Shown: positions 10,225-18,300 of the stretch, piece by piece | Layout of the letters: every line of letters begins with the position of its first letter | How positions within the stretch are numbered: position 1 is the first letter of the stretch | Origin: Acrocarpospora macrocephala | Lineage (GTDB): Bacteria; Actinomycetota; Actinomycetes; Streptosporangiales; Streptosporangiaceae | Assembly (NCBI RefSeq): GCF_009687865.1 | Contig: NZ_BLAE01000031.1 | Coordinates: 1-44,331, forward strand | DNA: 44,331 bases | Direction of reading: 5' to 3' | Program-made: the position numbers and the translations under genes | The notes under the pieces: generated by a model | The model's input: only the letters and a program-made list of their open reading frames with translations | What the model was told of the DNA's origin: nothing | Database searches by the model: none

Positions 10225-11039
10225 CGGAGTGGCATGTCGACGACGAGCTGGCCACCCGGTACTCCGGGGGCGCCCTGGGCGGGACCGCCGCGGCCTCGGT
10301 GGAGGCGCATCTGCTCGCCTGCGAGCGCTGCCGGGGTTCGGTGGCGACAGCCGTACCCGAGGAGCGGCTGCGGAAGATGTGGGGGGAGATCGCCGAGGCG
10401 GTGGACGCGCCGGTGCCCGGGCCGTTCGAGCGGCTGCTGCGCCTGGTCGGGATCAACGAGCCGACGGCGCGGCTGCTCGCGGCGGCCTACTCGCTGCGGT
10501 TGCCGTGGCTGGCCGCCAACGCGGTCGCGCTGCTGTTCGCGGTGCTCGCGGCCGGGATCGACGACCGGTGGGGGCTGCTGTGGTTCCTCGCGGTGGCGCC
10601 GGTGCTGCCGGTGGCCGGGGTGGCGCTGGCGTTCGGGCGGGGGGCGGATCCGGCGTACGAGATCGGGCTGGCCGCGCCGTATTCGGCGTTCCGGCTGATG
10701 CTGGCGCGGGCGGCGGCGGTGCTGGTCACCTCGGCCGGGCCGGCGTTCGCGGCCGGGTTCGCGCTGCTCGGCCGCGACTGGGCGGTAGTGGCGTGGTTGC
10801 TGCCCGCGCTGGCGCTCACCGCGCTCACGCTGGTGCTGTCCAGCCGGTTCGAGCCCGCGCCCAGCGGGGCGGTGCTGTCGCTGCTCTGGCTGGCCGGGGT
10901 CGCCGCGTTCGCGGTCAGGGACGAGCCGCTGGCCATGTTCGGCACGGCCGGTCAGGTCACGGCGCTGACCGTCGTGCTGGTCTCGGCCGCCCTGCTGTTC
11001 CTGCGCCGCGACCGCTACCAGAGCGAGGACTCCCGATGA
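10221..11039 (+). CDS. Zinc-finger (zf-HC2) membrane protein, candidate anti-sigma factor
   Basis: This 272-aa protein has an N-terminal anti-sigma-type zinc finger. His5 is a possible extra ligand, and the core is HLLACERC (His30, Cys34, Cys37). A linker follows, then about six hydrophobic segments from residue 90 to the end. The start overlaps the sigma-factor stop by ATGA, so the two are made together. A zinc-finger domain paired with an ECF sigma factor usually sequesters it until a signal arrives. Classical anti-sigma factors have one membrane span, so six spans are unusual and suggest the sensing part is a polytopic membrane domain, possibly tied to the ABC transporter encoded next. The anti-sigma role is inferred from family and position. 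Confidence 0.82.
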   Translation: MTEWHVDDELATRYSGGALGGTAAASVEAHLLACERCRGSVATAVPEERLRKMWGEIAEAVDAPVPGPFERLLRLVGINEPTARLLAAAYSLRLPWLAANAVALLFAVLAAGIDDRWGLLWFLAVAPVLPVAGVALAFGRGADPAYEIGLAAPYSAFRLMLARAAAVLVTSAGPAFAAGFALLGRDWAVVAWLLPALALTALTLVLSSRFEPAPSGAVLSLLWLAGVAAFAVRDEPLAMFGTAGQVTALTVVLVSAALLFLRRDRYQSEDSR

Positions 11040-11881
11040 ACACCGTCGTCGTCACGAATGTCGTGAAATCGTATGGTCGGCATCGGGCGCTGGACGGGCT
11101 CTCGTTCACCGCGGGGCCGGGGGTGACCGGGCTGCTCGGGCCGAACGGGGCCGGGAAGACCACGTTGATCCGGATGCTGGCCACCGTGCTCGCCGCCGAC
11201 TCCGGCACGCTGCGGCTGCTGGGGCGCGATCCGTCGGCCGAGCGCCTGCAGATCCGGCGGCGGCTCGGCTACCTGCCGCAGGAGCCCGGCTTCCATCGGG
11301 CCTTCACCGTCTTCGAGTTCGTGGACTATGTGGCGATCCTGAAGGAGATCGTGGATCGCCGGGCACGGCATGACGAGGTGCGCCGGGTGATCGCCGAGGT
11401 CGGGCTCGCGGAGGTGAGCGGCAAGCGTATTCGCGCGCTCTCTGGCGGCATGCGGCGGCGGGTGGGCATCGCGCAGGCGCTGCTGGGGGAGCCGGAGCTG
11501 GTCCTGCTGGACGAGCCCACGGCCGGGCTCGATCCGGAGCAGCGGCTGCGGTTCCGCGAGCTGATCTCCCGGATCGGGGAGAACCGCACGGTGGTGCTGT
11601 CCACTCACCAGACCGAGGACGTGGCCGCCCTGTGCGGGCGGGTGGTGGTGTTCGACGGGGGCCGGTGCATGTTCGAGGGCACGCCGGAGGAGTTGCGGCG
11701 GGTGGCCGAGGGGCAGGTCTGGTTGTCGGCGGAACGGTCGGGGGTGTTGTCGTGGCGTACGGGGGAGGGGTTGTTCCGCAACATCGGGCAGGCGCCGGAC
11801 GCCGCGCGGCTGGCCGAGCCGACCATCGAGGACGGTTATCTGCTGCTGCTCGGGGACGCCGCCGTGGGGGTGCGGTCGTGA
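11036..11881 (+). CDS. ABC transporter ATP-binding protein
   Basis: This 281-aa ATPase has Walker A GPNGAGKTT at 35-43, a Q-loop near YLPQEPG (79-85), ABC signature LSGGM at 135-139, Walker B LVLLDE at 155-160 and the switch His in LSTHQTED near 197. The layout resembles type-2 exporters of drugs or peptides (CcmA/YadG-like), in which a separate ATPase works with separate membrane proteins. Residues after about 225 form an unassigned C-terminal tail. ATGA overlaps at the upstream gene and GTGA at the downstream gene place it in the middle of the sigma-factor operon. Its partners are almost certainly the two membrane proteins downstream; substrate unknown. Confidence 0.93.
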   Translation: MNTVVVTNVVKSYGRHRALDGLSFTAGPGVTGLLGPNGAGKTTLIRMLATVLAADSGTLRLLGRDPSAERLQIRRRLGYLPQEPGFHRAFTVFEFVDYVAILKEIVDRRARHDEVRRVIAEVGLAEVSGKRIRALSGGMRRRVGIAQALLGEPELVLLDEPTAGLDPEQRLRFRELISRIGENRTVVLSTHQTEDVAALCGRVVVFDGGRCMFEGTPEELRRVAEGQVWLSAERSGVLSWRTGEGLFRNIGQAPDAARLAEPTIEDGYLLLLGDAAVGVRS

Positions 11882-12675
11882 CGGTCGAGGTGAGGGTCTC
11901 CTCGGTGCCCGCGCTGGCGGTGGCCAAGGCGCGGCGGCTGCTGCGGCATCCGCTGGTGCTGGCGGGGTTCGCGCTGTTCGTGCTGGCGTCGGTGGTGGAG
12001 TTGCGCGACTACTGGGGGCCCAGGCCCGCGTTCAGCCTGCTCACCAACGGGATGGCCCTGTGGCCGGGGGTGCCGGTGTTCTTCGCGGCCGAGCTGGTCG
12101 CGAGCGCGTCGCGGCGGGCGGGCGGCGACGAGCTGCTCGGGGCGCTGCCGGCTTCGCGGACGCAGCGGACGGCCGCCTCCTGCCTGGCCGCGCTGGGTCC
12201 TTTCCTGGTGGCTTGTGCGGTGCAGATGGCGCTCTGCGTCGGATACGCGGTTCAGGGTGTTTCGCTGGAGCGGTTCCCCACGGTTTTCGAGCTGGCGTTG
12301 GGGCCGCTGTGTGTGCTGGGGGCGGGGCTGCTCGGGGTCGCGTCGGCGCGCTGGCTGCCGTGGGCGGGGGCGTCCGTGCTGGTGATGGTGGCGTTGGTCT
12401 TCTTCAATGTGGTGGTCAACGGGAACGAGGCGACCGGGGGGCATCTGTTCGGTTTCTATGCCGAGCTCGCGGTGTGGGGGCCGTGGCCGTACCGGGCGGC
12501 GATGGGGTTCAATCCGGGGCACACCGGCTGGCATGCGGTCTACCTGCTGGCGCTGTGCCTGGGGGCGGGCGCGCTCGCGATGTTGCGAGATTCGCCGCGC
12601 AGAAGGTTCTGGCTCGGCGCGGGGGCGCTGACGGTGATCGCGGTCGCGGTGGCGGGGCTGGGGCAACTGCCGTGA
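11878..12675 (+). CDS. ABC-2-type integral membrane protein (putative permease)
   Basis: This 265-aa very hydrophobic protein has about six or seven membrane spans. Examples are HPLVLAGFALFVLASVVEL (25-43), AALGPFLVACAVQMALCV, LCVLGAGLLGVASA, ASVLVMVALVFFNVVV and a C-terminal LTVIAVAVAGL. The soluble loop RRAGGDELLGALPASRTQR near 80 is typical of ABC-2 permeases of the actinobacterial type (GxxELLGALPxSR). The GTG start shares GTGA with the ATPase stop, so it is translationally coupled. It most likely forms the membrane channel of the ABC exporter with the following gene's product. No catalytic motif is expected or seen. Confidence 0.82.
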   Translation: MTVEVRVSSVPALAVAKARRLLRHPLVLAGFALFVLASVVELRDYWGPRPAFSLLTNGMALWPGVPVFFAAELVASASRRAGGDELLGALPASRTQRTAASCLAALGPFLVACAVQMALCVGYAVQGVSLERFPTVFELALGPLCVLGAGLLGVASARWLPWAGASVLVMVALVFFNVVVNGNEATGGHLFGFYAELAVWGPWPYRAAMGFNPGHTGWHAVYLLALCLGAGALAMLRDSPRRRFWLGAGALTVIAVAVAGLGQLP

Positions 12676-13313
12676 GGTGGCGTCAGATCGGGTCGATGGC
12701 GGCGATGGCTCCGCGACTGCTGCGCTGGCAGCCGCTGGCGGGGGCCGTCATGATCGTGGCGGTCGTGCTGGTGTGGCCGGACGCGGGCTGGAAGGGCGGG
12801 GTCTGGTCGCTGCGCGCGGTCGCGCTGGTGCTCACGATGGGGGCGCTGTTCTTCCTGGACGACGCCTCGGCGGAGGTGACCGCGCCGGTTCCGGCTCCGC
12901 TGTGGCTCAGGACCGTGGTCCGGGCTGGGCTGGCGCTGCTGGTCGCGCTGCCGGTGTGGATCGTCGCGCTCCTGGTGGAGCGGTCGCGTCTGCCTGAGGT
13001 GTGGCTCTTGTGGCTCAGCGTGGAGTTCGCGGCGCTGTTCGTCGGCGGGCTGGCGTTCGCGGCGCTGCTCGGCCGGGGCGCTCCCGAGCCTGGAGTGCTG
13101 GCGGTGCCGGGCCTGGTGGTGTTCACGCTGGCCGCCCTCGCGGCGCCGGGAGAGTGGACCTTGCTGGGCCTCCAGACCACCGACTGGACGATCGCTCACG
13201 TGCGCTGGTCGGTGGTGCTCTCCGTGGCGCTCGCCGGGCTGGCCTGGGCCTCGCGCGATCCCGCCTGGCGCAGGCGTTCGGCGAGACCGTCGAGCATGGC
13301 CACCAGGCCGTAG
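12672..13313 (+). CDS. Membrane protein, last gene of the sigma/ABC operon
   Basis: This 213-aa protein has about six hydrophobic spans. The first is LAGAVMIVAVVLVW near 22 and the last VRWSVVLSVALAGLAWA near 176. The GTG start shares GTGA with the preceding membrane gene, giving four successive 4-nt overlaps in this operon. The family is not recognised; it is likely a second ABC-2-like subunit or an accessory membrane protein. The last 39 codons run antisense through the 3' end of the convergent TetR gene (118-nt overlap). The final RRRSARPSSMATRP after the last span looks like read-through into the TetR gene rather than a conserved end, so the original C-terminus may have been replaced. Confidence 0.75.
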   Translation: MRWRQIGSMAAMAPRLLRWQPLAGAVMIVAVVLVWPDAGWKGGVWSLRAVALVLTMGALFFLDDASAEVTAPVPAPLWLRTVVRAGLALLVALPVWIVALLVERSRLPEVWLLWLSVEFAALFVGGLAFAALLGRGAPEPGVLAVPGLVVFTLAALAAPGEWTLLGLQTTDWTIAHVRWSVVLSVALAGLAWASRDPAWRRRSARPSSMATRP

Positions 13314-13978
13314 TCGAAGCCGATCTTCCTGGCCAGCTTCGGGTCGTAGTCGCGGGCGTGGTAACTCTGGTAACGCTCGTGCAGCGCCGGATGTTCGGCC
13401 GCGACCCTGTCGATCACCGGCCCGAGTGCCTCCACCTGCTCCTGCTCGGTGCAGTCCGTTCTGATGGCCGCGCTACGCCAGGAGGCTTCCGGCAGGGTCG
13501 CCCCCAGCGTGTACGACAAGACGGCCGCCACCGCGAAGTCGACGTCCATGCCCCGGAACCCGCCCCGATCGAACGCGTCCACCAGCATGGCCGAACAGCG
13601 CAGCGCCTGCGGCCCCAGGCTGGGCACCACGCCGATCAGCGAGGCCAGCCAGAGATGGTGCAAGATCGCCCCACGCAGGCCATAGGAGAAATCGCTGGCC
13701 GTCTCCCGCCAGGATCGGCCGGGGTGCAGCACCACATCTGCATACGCGCCGTCCATGGCGAGTTCGAGGAGCTCGTCCTTATTCGCCACGTGCCAGTAGA
13801 CGCTCGTGGCCCCCGAGCCCAGCTTCGCGCCCAGCTTGCGCATGCTCAGCGCGTCGAGTCCTTCGGCGTCGAGCAGCTCCATGGCGGCCTTGACGATCTG
13901 GTCCCGGGTGAGCCCGCGCTCCCGCTGACCACGCGGTTCCCGCATCCAGACCGAGGTGAACTTCTTGGGTGTCACCAC
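13196..13978 (-). CDS. TetR/AcrR family transcriptional regulator
   Basis: This 260-aa repressor has an N-terminal TetR helix-turn-helix: LTRDQIVKAAMELLDAEGLD near 23, LSMRKLGAKLGSGATSVYWHV and then NKDELLELAMD. The large C-terminal ligand domain (about 85-245) is of the kind found in repressors of efflux pumps. It is divergent from an MFS exporter gene, and three matching operator sites lie between and across the two starts, so it very likely represses both genes and is released by a substrate of the pump. GTG at 13978 is used; GTG at 13975 or ATG at 13945 are possible. The final residues, rich in Ala, Ser and Thr, overlap the membrane-protein gene on the other strand. Confidence 0.88.
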   Translation of the reverse strand: MVTPKKFTSVWMREPRGQRERGLTRDQIVKAAMELLDAEGLDALSMRKLGAKLGSGATSVYWHVANKDELLELAMDGAYADVVLHPGRSWRETASDFSYGLRGAILHHLWLASLIGVVPSLGPQALRCSAMLVDAFDRGGFRGMDVDFAVAAVLSYTLGATLPEASWRSAAIRTDCTEQEQVEALGPVIDRVAAEHPALHERYQSYHARDYDPKLARKIGFDYGLVAMLDGLAERLRQAGSREAQASPASATESTTDQRT

Positions 13979-13991
13979 CCCACGATATTCT

Positions 13992-14050
13992 CTCGCACGC
14001 TGTACGAGAACTGTCGTACAGTGTGCGAGTGACCTCGAACACTGTACGAG
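13992..14050. promoter_or_regulatory. Three evenly spaced TetR-type operators (21-bp period)
   Basis: Three 17-bp inverted repeats follow the pattern TCGnAC-nnn-GTnCGA: CTCGCACGCTGTACGAG (13992-14008), GTCGTACAGTGTGCGAG (14013-14029) and CTCGAACACTGTACGAG (14034-14050). Their centres (14000, 14021, 14042) are exactly 21 bp apart, two helical turns, with 4-nt gaps. The first two also form a larger inverted repeat with 16-bp arms and one mismatch. The array starts 13 bp upstream of the TetR gene and ends inside the first codons of the MFS gene. A repressor bound here would face one side of the helix and block both promoters and the MFS start. Confidence 0.85.
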
Positions 14051-15504
14051 ATCCCCGTCGCTGGTGGATTCTCCTCGTTCTCTGCCTCACCGTGCTCGTG
14101 CTCGTCGTGGACAGCACGGTGCTCAACCTGGCGATCCCGGCGCTCATGCGCGACCTGGGCGCCACCCCCGCCGACATCCAGTGGATCCTGGACTCCTACG
14201 TCCTGGTCTTCGCCGGTCTGGTGCTCACCGTCGGCTCCCTCTCCGACCGGTACGGCAGGCGCCGCGCCCTCATCATCGGCCTGATCGTCTTCGGCCTGGC
14301 CTCCGGTCTTGCCACGCTGGCGACCGAGCCCTGGCAGCTGATCGCCGCCCGCGCGCTGATGGGCGTCGGCGGCTCGGTGCTGATGCCGTCCACACTGTCG
14401 ATCCTGATCACCGTCTTCGACGAGGACGAACGCCGCAAGGCCATCGCCGCGTGGAGCTCGGTGGCCATGATCGGCGTGATCGCCGGGCCCACGCTGGGCG
14501 GGGTGCTGCTCCAGCACTACTACTGGGGTTCGGTCTTCCTGATGAACGTGCCGATCGCGATCGTGGCCGTCATCGCCGCCGTGACACTGATGCCGGAGAC
14601 GTACGGGTCGAGCCGGGGCCTGGACCCGGTCGGCGTGGTGCTCTCGATCATCGGGATGAGCTCCCTGGTCTGGGCGGTCATCACGTTCCCCGCGGACGGC
14701 TGGAACCTCGGCCTGGTCGCGGCGGCCGTGCTCGGTCTTGGCGGCTTCGTGCTGTGGGAGCGCAGGACCGAGCACCCGATGTTGCCGCTGGGGCTGTTCA
14801 AGGACCGGGCGTTCAGCGGCGCCTGCGCGGCGATCGTGCTGCTGGCCTTCGGCTCGGGGGCGCTGATGCTGGCGCTCACGCAGTATCTGCAGTTCGTGCT
14901 CGGGTACGAGCCGTTGCAGGCCGGGATCGCGCTGCTGCCGTACGTGGTGGCGGCGATGGTCTTCAACGGGGTCGGCGCGGGGCTGGGCAAGAAGGTCAGC
15001 AACCGGACGCTGATCGCCCTGGGCCTGGCCGTCATCGCGGGCGCGTTCGGGCTGCTGTCCACGCTGGACAGCTCCGATGGGTACCTGCTGCTGGTGGTCA
15101 GCCTGATCGTGATGGGTGTGGGCGGTGGCCTGGCCGGTCCGGCGGCGTACACGGCGCTGATGGGCGCGGTGCCGCCGGAGCACGCGGGCGTCGGGTCCGC
15201 GCTCAACGACACCGTGCAGCAGGTCGGCATCGCATTGTCGATCGCCATTCTCGGCAGCGTGCTGTCCGGCGCGTACACCGCCTCGATGCCGGAGTCGGCT
15301 CCGGCCGCCGCCCGCGCGTCGGTGAACGTGGCCCTGGACAGCGGCGACCCGGTGCTGGTCGACGCGGGCAAGGAGGCGTTCCTGTCGGCGATGTCGGTGG
15401 GATCGCTGGTCGGCTTCGGCTTCGCGATCGCCGCCGCGATCGTCGCGCTGGCTGTCCTTCCCCAGCAACGTGTAACGGAAGTTTCGCCTATCCCGACACA
15501 TTGA
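14029..15504 (+). CDS. MFS drug exporter, DHA2 (14-span, EmrB/QacA-type) family
   Basis: This 491-aa transporter has the DHA2 pattern. Near residue 20 is ILLVLCLTVLVLVVDSTVLN. The QWILDSYVLVFAGLVL motif follows, then SLSDRYGRRRALIIG (motif A), and about 14 spans to GFAIAAAIVALAVL. These proton-driven pumps expel drugs, dyes or self-made antibiotics. The GTG at 14029 is chosen because the family begins a few residues before the first span. It sits on the last base of the second operator and has no Shine-Dalgarno, so the message may be leaderless; TACAGT at 14017-14022 would fit as its -10 box. An upstream in-frame ATG (13969) would translate the operators and is rejected. Confidence 0.92.
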   Translation: MTSNTVRDPRRWWILLVLCLTVLVLVVDSTVLNLAIPALMRDLGATPADIQWILDSYVLVFAGLVLTVGSLSDRYGRRRALIIGLIVFGLASGLATLATEPWQLIAARALMGVGGSVLMPSTLSILITVFDEDERRKAIAAWSSVAMIGVIAGPTLGGVLLQHYYWGSVFLMNVPIAIVAVIAAVTLMPETYGSSRGLDPVGVVLSIIGMSSLVWAVITFPADGWNLGLVAAAVLGLGGFVLWERRTEHPMLPLGLFKDRAFSGACAAIVLLAFGSGALMLALTQYLQFVLGYEPLQAGIALLPYVVAAMVFNGVGAGLGKKVSNRTLIALGLAVIAGAFGLLSTLDSSDGYLLLVVSLIVMGVGGGLAGPAAYTALMGAVPPEHAGVGSALNDTVQQVGIALSIAILGSVLSGAYTASMPESAPAAARASVNVALDSGDPVLVDAGKEAFLSAMSVGSLVGFGFAIAAAIVALAVLPQQRVTEVSPIPTH

Positions 15505-15544
15505 TTGGTGGGAGGGGCCACGGCCAGCCGGGATACTCGGAGGT

Positions 15545-16828
15545 ATGTCGGACCTTCTTGCCCGCCATCGCGCGGTAATGCCCAACTGGCTCGCCTTGTA
15601 CTACCAAGACCCCATCGAGATCGTCAGCGGCAAGGGAAACCGAGTCGTCGACGCTTCCGGGAAGAGCTACCTCGACTTCTTCGCGGGCATCCTGACGAAC
15701 ATGATCGGGTACGACGTGGCCGAGGTCAGGGAGGCGGTGGAGCGGCAGCTGGCCACCGGCGTCGTGCACACGTCCACGGTCTACCTTCTCCGCGGGCAGA
15801 TCGAGCTCGCGGAGAAGATCGCCCGGCTGTCCGGCATCCCGGACGCCAAGGTGTTCTTCACCAACTCCGGCACCGAGGCCAACGAGACCGCCCTGCTGCT
15901 GGCCACCTACGCGCGCAAGTCCGACCAGGTCCTGGCGATGCGGCAGAGCTACCACGGCCGCTCGTTCGGCGCCATCTCCGTGACGTCCAACCGGAGCTGG
16001 AAGAACAACTCGCTCTCCCCGCTCAACGTGCACTTCCTGCACGGCGCGGACCGGCACCTGACCCAGTTCAAGGGGCTGTCGGACGCCGACTACATCGCCG
16101 CCTGCGTGGACGACCTGCGGCACGTGCTCGCCACCGCGGTCGCGGGCGACGTGGCCGCGCTGATCGCCGAGCCGATCCAGGGCGTGGGCGGGTTCACGAT
16201 GGCCCCCGACGGGTTGTTCGCCGCCTACCAGGAGGTGCTCGCCGCCGAGGGCATCCTGTTCATCTCCGATGAGGTGCAGACCGGCTGGGGCCGCACTGGA
16301 TCGGCATTTTTCGGGATCCAGAATCACGGGGTCACGCCGGACATGATGACCTTCGCCAAGGGTCTCGGCAACGGCTTCGCGGTCGGCGGCGTCGTGGCGC
16401 GCGGCGATCTGATGGACGCGCCGCACGCGGTCGGCCTGGCCACCTTCGGCGGTAACCCGGTCGCGATGGCCGCCGCCAACGCCACCCTCGACTTCGTGCT
16501 CAGCCACGACCTGCAGGCCAACGCGGCCAGGACCGGCGCGATCATCCTGGACGGCCTGCGCGCGGCGGCCCCCCGCTTCCCGATCGTCGGCGACGTCCGC
16601 GGCAAGGGCCTGATGTTCGCCATCGAACTCGTCGACCCCGAGACCGGCGCTCCCGCGCCCGCCCTGGCCGCCCGCTACATGGAGGAGACCAGAAACCTCG
16701 GCCTGCTGGCCGGCAAGGGCGGCCTGTACGGCCACGCCATGCGGATGGCCCCGCCGCTCACCCTCACCGAGGACGAGGCCCGCGAAGGTCTCGCCATCCT
16801 GGTGACCGCCCTGGAGAACATCTCGTGA
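15545..16828 (+). CDS. Class III pyridoxal-phosphate aminotransferase
   Basis: This 427-aa fold-type I, class III omega-aminotransferase has YLDFFAGILTNMIGY near 43, the phosphate-binding NSGTEANE (107-114), SYHGRS (135-140), the DEVQTGWGRTG block (242-252) with the PLP-ring aspartate, and the Schiff-base lysine Lys272 in FAKGLGNGF. Class III enzymes move amino groups from beta-alanine, GABA or 3-aminoisobutyrate. Its stop overlaps the start of methylmalonate-semialdehyde dehydrogenase (GTGA), so the aldehyde product is likely malonate or methylmalonate semialdehyde, pointing to beta-alanine or 3-aminoisobutyrate as substrate. GGAGG lies just before the ATG at 15545. The exact substrate is inferred from the neighbour. 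Confidence 0.9.
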   Translation: MSDLLARHRAVMPNWLALYYQDPIEIVSGKGNRVVDASGKSYLDFFAGILTNMIGYDVAEVREAVERQLATGVVHTSTVYLLRGQIELAEKIARLSGIPDAKVFFTNSGTEANETALLLATYARKSDQVLAMRQSYHGRSFGAISVTSNRSWKNNSLSPLNVHFLHGADRHLTQFKGLSDADYIAACVDDLRHVLATAVAGDVAALIAEPIQGVGGFTMAPDGLFAAYQEVLAAEGILFISDEVQTGWGRTGSAFFGIQNHGVTPDMMTFAKGLGNGFAVGGVVARGDLMDAPHAVGLATFGGNPVAMAAANATLDFVLSHDLQANAARTGAIILDGLRAAAPRFPIVGDVRGKGLMFAIELVDPETGAPAPALAARYMEETRNLGLLAGKGGLYGHAMRMAPPLTLTEDEAREGLAILVTALENIS

Positions 16829-18300
16829 AGCACGTGACCCACTGGATCGACGGCGCGCCCGCCGGCACCCCCGAGCGCACCGCGCCGATCTTCAACCCGG
16901 CCACCGGCGCGGAGAGCGGCCGGGTGTTCCTGGCCGATGTCGCCCAGGTGGACGAGGCCGTCGCCGCCGCCGCCCGGGCCTTCCCCGCCTGGCGGGACGC
17001 CTCCCTGGTCAAGCGCGCCCAGGTCCTGTTCCGGTTCCGCGAGCTCCTGGCGGCGCACAAGGACGAGATCGCCGCGCTGATCAGCGCCGAGCACGGCAAG
17101 GTGCACTCCGACGCGCTCGGCGAGGTCTCCCGCGGCCAGGAGGTGGTGGAGTTCGCCTGCGGCATCCCGCACCTGCTCAAGGGCGGCTTCTCGGAGAACG
17201 TCTCCACCAACGTGGACTCCTTCAGCATCCGCCAGCCGCTCGGCGTGGTGGCCGGGATCACCCCGTTCAACTTCCCCGCCATGGTGCCGATGTGGATGTT
17301 CCCGGTCGCGCTGGCCTGCGGCAACACCTTCGTGCTCAAACCGTCGGAGAAGGACCCTTCGGCGTCCCTGCTGATCGCCGACCTGTGGCAGCGGGCGGGC
17401 CTGCCCGACGGCGTCTTCAACGTCGTCCAGGGCGACAAGGTCGCCGTCGACCGGCTGCTCTCCCACCCGGACGTCAAGGCGGTCAGCTTCGTCGGCTCCA
17501 CCCCCATCGCCCGGTACGTCTACGAGACCGGCACCGCCCACGGCAAGCGAGTCCAAGCCCTCGGGGGCGCCAAGAACCACATGCTCGTCCTGCCCGACGC
17601 CGACCTGGACCTGGTCGCCGACTCGGCCGTCTCCGCCGGATTCGGCTCCGCGGGCGAACGCTGCATGGCCATCTCGGTCGTGCTGGCCGTGGACCCCATC
17701 GGGGACCAGCTGGTCGAGAAGATCGCCGAACGCACCCGGGCCATCAAGATCGGACCTGGCGACGACCCCGCCTCCGAGATGGGCGCCCTGGTCACCCGCG
17801 AGCACCGCGACAAGGTCGCCTCCTACCTGGACCTCGGCGAGGGCAAACTCGTCGTGGACGGGCGCGAGAACCTGCCGGACGGGGACGGGTTCTGGCTCGG
17901 CCCGACCGTGCTCGACCACGTCCCGGCGAACTCCCGGGTGCACCGCGAGGAGATCTTCGGGCCGGTGCTGTCGATCGTCCGGGTCTCCTCCTACGAGGAG
18001 GGCCTGAACCTCATCAACACCGGCGAGTACGGCAACGGCACCGCCATCTTCACCAACGACGGCGGCGCCGCCCGGCGCTTCCAGAACGAGGTCGAGGTCG
18101 GCATGGTCGGCGTCAACGTGCCGATCCCGGTCCCGATGGCCTTCTACAGCTTCGGCGGCTGGAAGTCATCCCTGTTCGGCGACACCCACGTCCACGGCGT
18201 CGAAGGCGTGCACTTCTACACCCGCGGCAAGGTCATCACCTCCCGCTGGCTGGATCCCTCCCACGGCGGAGTCAACCTGGGCTTCCCGACAAACCGCTGA
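16825..18300 (+). CDS. mmsA: CoA-acylating methylmalonate-semialdehyde dehydrogenase
   Basis: This 491-aa aldehyde dehydrogenase is of the MMSDH branch, which turns methylmalonate or malonate semialdehyde, NAD+ and CoA into propionyl- or acetyl-CoA and CO2. Evidence: GITPFNFPAMVPMWMFP with Asn149, the LGGAKNHM segment near 246 (most ALDHs have ELGGK/N here, and the lack of that glutamate is characteristic of MMSDH), catalytic Cys280 in GSAGERCMAIS, and the C-terminal SFGGWKSSLFGD. The length is standard. The GTG start is coupled to the aminotransferase by GTGA. Together the two genes can take a beta-amino acid to an acyl-CoA, as in valine or pyrimidine breakdown. Confidence 0.94.
   Translation: MKHVTHWIDGAPAGTPERTAPIFNPATGAESGRVFLADVAQVDEAVAAAARAFPAWRDASLVKRAQVLFRFRELLAAHKDEIAALISAEHGKVHSDALGEVSRGQEVVEFACGIPHLLKGGFSENVSTNVDSFSIRQPLGVVAGITPFNFPAMVPMWMFPVALACGNTFVLKPSEKDPSASLLIADLWQRAGLPDGVFNVVQGDKVAVDRLLSHPDVKAVSFVGSTPIARYVYETGTAHGKRVQALGGAKNHMLVLPDADLDLVADSAVSAGFGSAGERCMAISVVLAVDPIGDQLVEKIAERTRAIKIGPGDDPASEMGALVTREHRDKVASYLDLGEGKLVVDGRENLPDGDGFWLGPTVLDHVPANSRVHREEIFGPVLSIVRVSSYEEGLNLINTGEYGNGTAIFTNDGGAARRFQNEVEVGMVGVNVPIPVPMAFYSFGGWKSSLFGDTHVHGVEGVHFYTRGKVITSRWLDPSHGGVNLGFPTNR

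Noticed and set aside
13972-15585. 537-codon minus-strand open frame
   Set aside because: Antisense to the MFS exporter; would read the operators as protein and has no motif.
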